Assembly: GCA_965277625.1 (NCBI GenBank)
Contig: OZ255827.1
Location: forward strand, 372,001-436,000
Length of the DNA: 64,000 bases
Direction: 5' to 3'
Source: G965195345 sp965277625
GTDB lineage: Bacteria; Pseudomonadota; Gammaproteobacteria; CAKMZV01
A program made the translations under genes and the position numbers. Shown one piece after another: positions 11,901 to 23,900 of the stretch; position 1 is the first letter of the stretch; every line of letters starts with the position of its first letter. The notes under the pieces are model-generated. The model was given only the letters and a program-made list of their open reading frames with translations. It was not told the origin of the DNA and did no database searches.

Positions 11901-14900
11901 CCACAGGTACTGGATTGGCTGAAAAGATGGGGCTTCCATTACTCAAAACTTGGAATCGTGCCCTGACAACTTGATTTTCTGGATTGCTTATATTGATGGT
12001 GCTAATAATGCGGTCAAGCTGACTATCAAGTAAAGACAAGCTAACAGCAGAGGTCGATAAGGTAAACGTAAGGGGGTCACGAGTTGCATTGACAACCACA
12101 ACAAATTGCTCAGAAACGGACAGGCCACCAGTATCAGTTGCTTGCACATTTAATGTTGTTGTGCCATTAAGATCTTTCATTGCAGTTAAGGTGATTGTGC
12201 TCATGCCGTTGGTTAGTGTGGACAAAACTGCATTGACAATATGCGTGGATGAACTAATAGAAAGGACTACTGTATCCCCATCGCTATCCGTAGCATTTAC
12301 TACGATGAACACAGGGGTTGTAAAGTCCTCGTCCACACGGATGAGGTTGGTGGAAATAGTTAACGTGGGTGTGGCGCTGGTTACAACGGCCACACTCACA
12401 GAAATTGTCTGCATTGCAGTCAAGCCACCAGTATCAGTTGTACGGATCGTTAAGGTGGTTTGACCTGTAGCACCCGCAAGGGCATTCAAAACAATAGAAT
12501 TTGCTGATGTGGTCACTCTGACTACGCCAGTGAGGGACTCTTGCACTATGAAGGGTCGGGTGCCATCTTCGACATCACTTGCCGTTGTGTGTATGGTTAT
12601 GGGCGTAGTAAAGCCCCCATTGGTTGTAATGTTGTCGGTTGAGATGGTTATGGTTGGCGTATCATTAACTGCAGTCACCATAACGACAACCTCTGTCGTG
12701 TCAGACAGTCCGCCAAAGTCTGAAACTCGGATGGTTAAGGTGGTCTGTCCAAAAGCTTCGCGAATGCTTGCCATCTGCACACTTGTAGATGATGTCGTTA
12801 TAGCGACCACGCCTGTGGAAGATTCAATGATGCTAAAATTCAGGATGCCAGGTTCGATATCACTTACTGAAGCAATGGTTTGAACCATAGCAAAATCTTC
12901 AGTTAAGGATAAGGTGGCGCTCGGGATTGTCAGTGTTGGCGTGTCGTTTACGGGCGCCACTATCACTATAATTTCTGTCGTGACTAAAAGGCCACCATTA
13001 TCGTTCGCATAAAGGGTTAAAGTGGTGGTGCCATAGATATTTTCCACTGAACTTAAAGTGATACTATTTGTTGAAACCAGCGTATCGACTAAATAAGTTG
13101 TTGAAGTTAATGTGACGGTCAAAATACCACTTTCAAGATCTGTAGCAGTGGTACCGATCACAACATTAGCAAAATCCTCTTGCAGACTAATAAGGTTGGT
13201 GGAAACAGTCAGCATGGGTGTGGTGCTACCAATGATAGTAACATCTATGACGATTGTTTGTATTGATGTGACGCCACTACTGTCATTTGTACGAACAGTT
13301 AAAGTAGTATGACCCGAACTCCGGAAAACGGGGAGTATTTCAATGGCATTAGCTGATGTGGTTATTCTGACCACCCCAGGGTTTAAGTCAAGCACAGAAA
13401 AAGACAAGGTGCTATCCTCAACATCAGTGGCTGTGGTGAATATAGTAATTTTCGAAAAATTTGCGAGTGTTGAAATGCTATTGCTTGAGACAGTTAGTGT
13501 GGGTGTATCATTCACCGATTTTACTGTAACCACAACGAGTGTTGAAACGGATTGTGCTAAATCATCTGTTGCTTGAACCGTTAAAGTGACCAATCCGCTG
13601 AAGTTGGGCGCCCCCGAAAATTGAATGGCATTGGTCGAGGCGACTATACTCACAATGCCAGTAGAGCTGGGTAGTACTGACAAAGGTAAGCTGCTAATAA
13701 CGCCGTTAGCCCCAAAATCAGTTACTGTGGAATTGATAACAAAATTGCTAAAATCTTCATCAACCGTAATGGCATTTGTTGACAAGGCAAGGTTTGGTGG
13801 TCCATCTATTGTGAATGAAATGCCCGTGGTGGATTTTAGTCCATCCGTTTCTAAAGTAATAACAACGGTGGTTTGAACATTACTCATGGCTGGCGCGGTA
13901 TAAAACATATTCACTTTTTGAACGCCTTGATGTTGATAAACATTGTTAAAGCGCACTGTGCCACCAATTGAATCCGTTCCTGACCAATTTGCATTGCTTA
14001 TCGTACCACCATTCAAATCAAATCCCGTTAGGGGAATGGACGTTACTGAGTTGGCTAATACGCGCGCTGCTGGAATACGAGCTGATGATAAGCCGGTTGG
14101 GTATTCATAAAACGCCCGACGAAACGTTGGACCACCCGTATCTGCTCGTAAGAAAAAACTATTTGAGGCTTGGTGATAAACTGCCCAGTTGCCGTGAATG
14201 GCACGATGCTGCGTTGGTCTATTGAATATCAGCCCCGAAGAATCGTTCCAATTCAGGGCATAATGACCAGGGTAAACCGTGAGATTATCTTGTCCATTGC
14301 CAGTGGCATAACCATAGGGAATGGTGCGGTTATTCGTCGTCCTCCAAAATAATTCGCCCGGAAATCCTGGATTGAGAACGGTCAAGCCATACCATGATTC
14401 ATCAGTGTCAAAACCATTTGAGGTTGAATGTAGATAATTGAACTCTTCAACCGTATTTATATTGACAAAATGCCCACCTAAACTTGGGAGTTGAACACCA
14501 AGAAAAGTGAATATATTAAATGATCGATCTTCCAATGAATTGGCATAGAGATGACCGCCAAAAACACCAAGATTAATAAGTGAAGAAAGATCGGCTTGGG
14601 TAATCACTGGAGGCACATTCACTGGCATGACTTGTACGACCATGGTTTGTTGCACCATTTTTGAACTAAGTGGATTGGAAAGCTGTATGCTTAGAGTAGC
14701 CGTCCCTGTTTGATCTGGGGCAATTGAAAAATATAATTGCGCAGTCTGTATGGCTGAAGTCAGCGTGGTACGGGTTGTCATTGCATTGGTTCTAAAACTC
14801 ACCACTGGGGTTGGGTTGGCTGAAAAGATACGGTCCCCACTGCTCAACACCTGAATTTGAGCGCTTTGGAATTCCTGGTTCGGATCGCTAATACTGAAGT

Positions 14901-17900
14901 TTATTATATTGCGATCAAGTTGACTACCAGGCGAAGACAAAATGACGACAGAAGTCGATAAGGTTAAAGCATCGAAAACATCATTAACGAGCACCACAAT
15001 TTGTTCAGACACGAAGATGCCACCAGAGTCAGTTGCTCGTAGGGTTAATGTTGCTGTGCCATTAAGATTGGCTATTGAAGTTAAGGTGATGGTGCTCATA
15101 CCATTGGTTAGAGTGGATATCATTGCATCAACAAGAGCGATGGATGAGCTAATAGAAAGGGTGACTGTATCCCCATCTAGATCCGTAGCATTTACTATGA
15201 TGGACACAGGCGTTATAAAATCTTCGTCCACGCGGATGAGGTTGGTGGAAACAGTTAACACAGGTGTGCTGCTGGTTACAACGGCCACATTCACAGCAAT
15301 TGTTTGCATTGCTGTTATTCCGCCACTATCGGTTATGCTAACCGTTAGTGTGGTTTGACCTGTTGCACCGGCAACGGCATTTAACACAATGGCGTTTGTT
15401 GATGTAGTCACTGTAATGATGCCAGCTTGGGATGCTTGTACGGATAAAGGCAAATTACGATCCTCAATGTCACTTGCCGTTGTATTAATGGTAATGGGTG
15501 AAAAACCAGCATTGGATGAAATATTATTGGTTGACACAGTTAAGGTCGGCGGGTCATTAACGGGTCTGACTATGACCGCCACCTGATCAGTTGAACTTAG
15601 AAAGCCATCACTGACGGAAATTGTGAGGGTTGTCATGCCATTAACATGGGCAATGCTCGTCAACTGAACCCCTGTTGTCGATGTCGTTACAGTGACCACG
15701 CCTGTGGAGGATTCAATGACGCGTATGGTTAGCAAGTCGCCATCCACATTATTTGCTGTAGCAACGACTTGAGCGACAAAATCTTCTGCTAAGGATACAG
15801 TGGCGCTTGGGATTGAAAGTGTTGGTGTGTCATTCAGGGCGATGACTGTCAAAACAATCTCTGTCGAGTCAAATAAGCCACCAGCATCAAGCGCAAAAAA
15901 GGTTAAAGTGGTGATACCATTGAGATTTGCGACCGAGCTTAATGTAATGCTGTGTGTTGAAATCAAAGTATTGACCAAATGCGTCGATGAACTGACTGTG
16001 ACAACCAAAGTACCTGTTTCAGCATCCGTCGCAGTGGTTCTAATAACCACAGGACTGCTAAAGTCTTCATTAATGCGGATGAGATTGGTGGAGACAGTCA
16101 ATACCGGTGTTGTGCTGGTTAAAACGATCACATTGACTGTGATTATTTGCGTAGCAGTCATTGCGCCAGAGTCAATTGTACGAACCGTCAAAGTTGTTTG
16201 ACCTGAACCAGAAGGCGTTTTGTTCAAAACAAGGGCATTAGCTGATGTGGATATACTGACCACCCCTGGGTTTGAATCTAACACAGAAAAAGAAATGTCG
16301 CCATCTTCAATATCAGTGGCTGTGGTGTCAATGGTAATGGCCGAAAAATCACCCTGAACAAAAATGCTGTTGGTTGAAACGGCCAATGTTGGCGGGTCAT
16401 TCACTGCTAGTACAGTGATAGCAACCTGTGTTGAAGCACTTAGCGAGTCTGAATCTGTGGCCTGAATAGTCAGATTGACCGTACCGTTGAAGTTGAGTGC
16501 GCCTGAAAATTGAACGGAATTCGCTGTGGTCGTTATGTTCACAATCCCAGTAGAGGAGGCTTGCACGATAAACGGCAAGATGCCACTAAAACCTGGATCG
16601 GTCACAGTGGTGCCAATGACAAAATTGGTGAAATCTTCATCAAGCGTAAGAGCATAGGTTGACAAGGCAATGTTGGGCGGTCCATCCAATTCGAATATAA
16701 TGCCCAAGGTACTGCTTAGGCCATTCACGTTTAAGGTAACCACAACCGTTGTTTGACTTGCAAAATTTACTGGAGCCGTATAAACCATATTCACCGTTTG
16801 AATCCCTGAGCTTTGAGCAACATTGGTAAAGCTCGCTGTACCACCGGCTGGATCCAAAATCGACCAGTTTACGTTATCTATCGTATCCCCATTCAAATCA
16901 AAACCCGTCAAACGTATGGAGACGCTTGAGCTGGCTGATGTGGCTATTGGTCCGATTGAAGTTTGGGTTAATCCATTGGGAAATTCATAAAGCGCATGAC
17001 GCGTATTCCCATCACCCACATCGTCAATTAAGAAATAACTCTGTGCGTTAAAGGAATATGTGGCCCAATTGAATACGGTGTCAGGGTTTCCTCGTCTATG
17101 AGCAATCAGTCCAAAGCCAGGGTGCCAGTTCAGGTCGAAATGACCGAGATAAACATTGAGATTAGCGACGAGATTACCACTGGCATATCCATAGGCTGTG
17201 GTGCTGTCATTTGTAATCCAATACAGTTCACCAGGAAAGACTTGCTTCGGTAAAACCAAGCCAAACCATGCATTCTGAGATACTAAGCCGCTTGCAACTG
17301 TACGCACAAAATCAATTTCTTCAATCGAATTGATGTTGATTAAATGTCCACCCAAAGTCCTAGCTGTTGCCAAGAAAGGGTTAACTGTCCCGGTCGTTGG
17401 TATCAAAGAATTGGCATAAATACGACCACCATCAACAATAAGATTTTGAAGATTTGGGCTGGCACTGGTAATCACAGGAGACACATCGACTGAATTAACT
17501 TGCACCACAATGGTTTGTCGCGAAATATCTGAAGTTGCCAGATTGGTCAATTCTACGGTTAGGGTGGCTGTGCCCGTTCGGTTATGCCCGATTGTAAAAT
17601 ACATTTGTGCTGTGGAAGTGGTTGCTGTCAGCGTGGTATTGGTCGTCAATGCACTGGTGGTAAAACTCACCATAGGGGCTGGATTGGCTGAAAAAATATT
17701 GTCACCACTTGTCGTAACCTGGATCTGACTCCTTAGAGTTTTGTTGTCTGGATTGCTGATGCTGATGGCGCTTACGATGCGGTCAAGCTGGCTACCAGGG
17801 ACAGACAGGCTGACTGCAGAGGTTGATAGGGTAAATGGTATGGCATCGCTTACAGGATTGATCACCACGACAATTTGCTCAGTAACGGAAAGCGCCCCAG

Positions 17901-20900
17901 AGTCGGTTGCACGTACAGTGAAGGTTACTGTGCCATTCAGATTAGTAATGGAAGTTAAGGTGATGGTAAATACGCCGCTACTTGGTGCGGATATTACTGT
18001 ATCGACAATACGTGAGGATGAACTAATTGAAATATTGAGTGTATCACCATCACCATCCGTCGCAGTGGTTCTGATGACCACAGGACCGATAAAATCTTCA
18101 TCAACAAGGATGAGATTGGTGGAAACCGTCAACACGGGTGTGGCGCTTACTGCAATGACCACATTGATAGCGATGGTTTGCATAGCGGTCCGTCCAGTAT
18201 TGTCCGTTGTACGAACCGTTAAGGTGGTATGACCTAAGGCACCAGCAATAGCGTTCAAAACAATGGCATTGGCTGAAGTTGTCACTCTGACCACATTTGC
18301 AGTCGATACTTGTACAGCAAAGGATAAAGCGCCTTCTTCGGCATCGTTGGCTGTGGTGTTAATGGTAATGGCTGAAAAGCCAGCAGGCGCTGTAATATTA
18401 GTGGTCGAGAAGCTTAAGGTCGGTGTGTCCTCAACCGCATTGACCACAACCACAACATCTGTTGTGTTCAATCCTCCATCACCATCGGATACTCGGATGG
18501 TTAGGGTGGTTCGCCCACTAACATTGGCAATGTTTGCCACTTGAACACCTGCATCTGTGGTTGAGGCAGTGACTACGCCAGTCGCGGATTCTGCCACGGT
18601 TAATGTCAAGGTATTGCTATCAATATCGCTTCTGGTTGTGCCAATCAACACCGTTGCAAAATCTTCATTCAAAGTCAATGCAGTGGTTGAAACACTTAGG
18701 GCGGGCGGATCATTGACAGGGGTCACTGTGACCACCACTTGAGCCGTGGTTGTTAAATCGCCATCACTGAGGCTAATGGTGAGCGTTGTGACACCATTGG
18801 TATCGGTTATGTTTGAAACTTGAACACCTGCGTCTGTGATTGTCACAGTGACTACCCCAGTCGCGGATTCTGCCACGGTTAAAGTCAAAGTATTGCTATC
18901 AATATCGCTTCTGGTTGTGCCAATCAATACCGTTGCAAAATCTTCAGCCAAAGTCAAAGTAGTGGTTGTAACACTTAGGGCGGGCGGATCATTAACAGGG
19001 GTGACAGTGACCACCACTTGAGCGGTTGAATTTAATCTGCCATCACTGACGGTTATGACAAGTGTTGTGACGCCATTCCTTTCAGCGAGGGTTGCTATGC
19101 TGACATCTGCGGTTGAAGCGGTTACTCGAATCAACCCTGTGGTCGATTCGGCCACAGTAAAAGTGAGTGTGTTGCTATCTATATCGGTTGCTCGGGCAAT
19201 TTGCACGCCACCGACAGAATCTTCCACAACTGTTAATGTTGCACTTGGGATGATGAGGCTTGGCGGGTCATTCACAGGGGTCACTGTGACCACCACTTGA
19301 GCTGTGGCACTTAATGTGCCATCGCTGACGGTAATCGTAAGCGTTGTAGCGCCATTGGCATTTTCTCTGCGCTCTACTTGAACCCCTGAAGCAGAGGTTG
19401 TGACAGAGACCACGCCAGTCGTGGATTCAACCACGCTAAAGCTGAGACTATCCCCATCATCATTATCAAATGCAGTGGCAAGGGTTGTGGCGCCTGCAAA
19501 ATCTTCTGCGACTGTTAATGTCGCGGTTGTAATAGTCAAGGTTGGCGTATCTTCAACGGCGGTCACCACAAGGACAATTTCTATAGACTCAGATTGCCCA
19601 CCCGCATCGGCCGCTTGTACAGTCAAGGTTGCTGTGCCATTAGCATTGGCAATTGCAGTCAAGGTGATACGATTGGTGAGGGTGCTCTGACCATTGACGG
19701 GGGTTGATACAACGGCATCCACGAGACGCGAGGATGAACTGACTGTAAGTGTTATGGTATCACCATTAGCATCGGTTGCTGAGGTTCTAATAACCACAGA
19801 ATCCCTAAAGTCTTCTTGCACATTGATCAGATTGGTTGAAACCGTCAATACCGGTGTGACATTGACAGGAATGGTCACACTGACAGTGATGATCTGCGTA
19901 ACCGCTGCCCCTAAGCTGTCAACCACTCTGACGGTTAAGGTGGTTTGACCAGAAACACCAGCAATGGCATTTAACACAATGGCATTTGTTGATGGGCTTA
20001 CACTAATAACCCCAGTGCTGGACTCAGTCACAGTAAAAGATAGATTGCTATCTTCGACATCACTTGCAGTGGTGTTGATGGTGATGATTGAAAAGTCAAC
20101 ATTGGCTGAAATACTGTTTGTTGAAACACTCAGGGTTGGTGTGTCATTGACAGCAAGGACTGTTACCCCAACTTGCGCCGTAGAACTTAGCGAACCATCG
20201 CTGATGACAATCGTGAGCGTTGTAACACCGCTGGCATGGGCAATGTTTGCAAGTTGGACGGTTGTGGCTGTGGTTGTGACAGTGACCACCCCTGTGTTGG
20301 ATTCAGTTACAGTTAAAGTCAATGGATCGTTATCTATATCACCAATAGTTAGAGTGATTGGGGCAATCGATGCAAAATCTTCATTGAGCGTCACAGCGGT
20401 TGTTGAAACGCTTAGGCTTGGCGGATCATTAACAGGTGTTACTGTGACCACCACTTGAGCTGTGGCACTTAATATGCCATCGCTGACGGTAATCGTGAGC
20501 GTTGTGGCGCCATTGGCATTTGCAATGCGCTCTACTTGAACCCCTGAAGCGGAGGTTGTGACAGAGACCACGCCAGTCGTGGATTCAACCACGCTAAAGC
20601 TAAGACTATCACCATCATCATCAAATGCAGTGGCAAGGGTTGTGGCGCCTGCAAAATCCTCTGCGACTGTTAATATCGCGGTTGTAATAGTCAAGGTTGG
20701 CGTATCTTCAACCGCGGCCACCACAACGACAATTTCTGTAGAATCAGATTGCCCACCCGCATCGGCCGCTATCACAGTCAAGGTTGCAGTGCCATTCGCA
20801 TTGGCAATCGCAGTCAAGGTGATACTGTTGGTGAGGGAACTCTGACCGCTGAAGGGTGCTGATATGGCTGCATTCACAAGGTTCGTTACTGGACGCACTG

Positions 20901-23900
20901 TAAGCGTTATGGTATCCCCATCAGCGTCTGTGGCTGTGGTTTGGAAGACCACCGAAGCCCTAAAGTCTTCTTGCACGCTGATCAGATTTGTAGAAACTGT
21001 CACCACAGGTGCTGCCACACTGGGTCGAATGATGACATTAACAGTGATGACTTGAGTAATCGTTGTCCCCGAATTGTCAACCGCTCTGACAGTCAAGGTG
21101 GTTTGACCTGAAACACCCAAAATGGCATTTAACACAATGGCATTTGTTGATGGGCTTACATTAATAACCCCAGTGCTGGACTCAATCACAGTGAAAGATA
21201 GATTGCTATCTTCGACATCACTTGCAGTGGTGTTAATGGTGATGGGTGAAAAGCCACCCAAAGTTGTAATATTGTTGGTTGAAACAGATAAGGTTGGTGT
21301 GTCATTGACGGGCGCAACCATCACTATAATATCTGTAGAAACAGATTGCCCATTTGCGCTTGCTTGAACGTTTAAGGTTGTCGTCCCATTGGCATTTTCA
21401 ATCGCTGTCAGGGAGATGGTGCTTATGCCATTGCTTAATGGCGATATGGCTGCATCTACAAGATGAGATGATGAACTCACTGAAAGGGTTATGGTATCAC
21501 CATTAGCATCGGTAGCTGTGGTTCTAATGACCACAGAATCGCTAAAGTCTTCTAGTACACTGATGCGGGTAGCAGAAACGATCAGTACAGGTGGGAAATT
21601 AGGAGGTGGGAGTACATTGACAACGATGGTTTGCACCACAGTCACATTTGAATTGTCAACTGTGCGGACGGTTAAGGTGGTTTGACCTGAAACACCTGAA
21701 ATGGCATTTAAGATAATGGCATTGGTTGAGGTGGTTATGCTGACCACGCCTGAAGAGGAGGCTTGTACTGAAAAAGTTAAAGCCCCTTCTTCAACATCAC
21801 TCGCAGTGGTGTGAATGGTGATGGTTGAAAAGTCAAAAGTGACTGAAACATTGTTTGTTGAAACACTTAGGGTTGGTGTGTCATTGACAGCAAGGACTGT
21901 CACCCCTACTTGAGCCGTCGAACTCAGTGAACCATCGCTGATGGCAATAGTCAGCGTTGTGGCACCATTGGCATGGGCAATGTTTGCAAGTTGGACGGTT
22001 GTGGCTGAGGTTGTGACAGTGACCACCCCTGTGTTGGATTCAGTCACGGTTAAAGTCAGTGTATCGTTGTCTAAATCGCCAATGGTTAGTGTAAACGGGG
22101 CAATCGTTGCAAAATCTTCATTGAGCGTCACAGCAGTTGTTGAAACACTTAGGGTTGGCGGATCATTGACAGGAGTGACTATAACCACCACTTGAGCTGT
22201 GGAACTTAATGTGCCATCGCTGACGGTCATTGTAAGTGTTGTGGCGCCATTGGCATCTGCTCTGCTTGAAACTCGAACATCCGTGACTGAGGTTGTTACT
22301 GTGACCACCCCAGTCGTGGATTCAACCACGCTAAAGCTAAGACTATCTCCATCATCATCCATTGCGGTAGCAATCGTTATGGCACCTGCAAAATCCTCTG
22401 CAACTGTTAATGTTGCCGTTGGAATAGTCAAGATCGGCGCATCTTCAACAGCTGTCACCACGACAACGATCTCAGTAATAGTAGATTGCCCACCCGCATC
22501 GGTCGCTTGCACAGTCAAGGTTGCTGTACCATTAAGATTGGCAATCGCAGATAGGGTGATGCTATTGGAGAGGGGGCTTATGCTATTAATTGGCGTGGAC
22601 ACCACCACACTCACAAGACGCATGGATGGACTGACTGAAAGCGTTATGGTATCACCATCAGCATCGGTTGCTGTGGTCTGGATGACTATTGCAGCTCTAA
22701 AATCTTCTTGCGCTCTGATGAGATCGGTAGAAACCATCAATACAGGTATAACACTGCTTACTATGCTTACATTGACAGCGATTGTTTGTATCGCCGTGAG
22801 ACCATCGCTGTCGGTTGTGCGGACGGTTAGGGTGGTTTGACCTGCAACACCTGGAATGGCATTTAAAACAATGGCATTGGCTGAAGTGGTTATTCTGACC
22901 ACCCCAGTAGCGGATTGAGTCAGGGTGAATGTTATAACGTCATCTTCGTTATCACTTGCAGTCGTGTTAATGGTGATTGGTCTGAAGCCCCCCAAAGTTG
23001 AAATGCTGTTGGTTGAGACGCTTAAGGTCGGGGTATCATTAACAGGTGTCACAGTAACCACCACTTGAGCAGAAGAGCTGAGTGAATCATCGCTGACGGT
23101 AATCGTGAGCGTTGTAACGCCATTGACATTGGCAATGCGCTCTAGTTGAACCCCTGCAGCCGATGTCGTCACAGTGACCACCCCAGTCGTAGATTCAGCC
23201 ACGGATAAAGTTAGTGTGTTGCTGTCAATATCGGCACGACTAACGGGAATTGAAACAATTGAATCAAAATCTTCAACAAGCGTCAGGGCCGCTGTTGAAA
23301 CACTAATGGTGGGTGTATCATTGACGGGTGTTACGGTGAAAACCACTTGGGCAGTTGAACTCAATGAGCCGTCACTGACGGTAATAGTGAGCGTTGTTGC
23401 GCCATTGGCATTGGCTATGACCTCTACTTGAACCCCTGAGGCGGAAGTCGTTACCGTAATCACGCCAGTATTGGACTGAAGCACGTCGAAAGTAAGCGGA
23501 TCATTATCCGCATCAATTGCTGTGGCTACGGTTGTGGCCCCCAAAAAATCTTCCACTGCAGTCAATGAAGCGGTTGCGATGGTTAAAGTCGGGGTATCTC
23601 CAACAGCTGTTACGACGACAACAATCTCAGTAGATTGAGATTGCCCATGAGCATCGCTCGCTATCACAGTTAAGGTTGCTGTGCCATTAAGATTGGCAAT
23701 GGGCGTTAAAGTGATGTTGTTGGTGAGTGCATTCGTACCGCTGATAGGTGCTGATACAACGGCATCCACGAGGCGCGAGGACGAACTCACTGAAAGTGTT
23801 ATGGTATCACCAACAGCGTCTGTGGCGGTGGTTCTGATGACCACAGAAGTTCTAAAGTCTTCTTGCACACTGATGTGGTTGGTAGAGACCGTCAATACAG

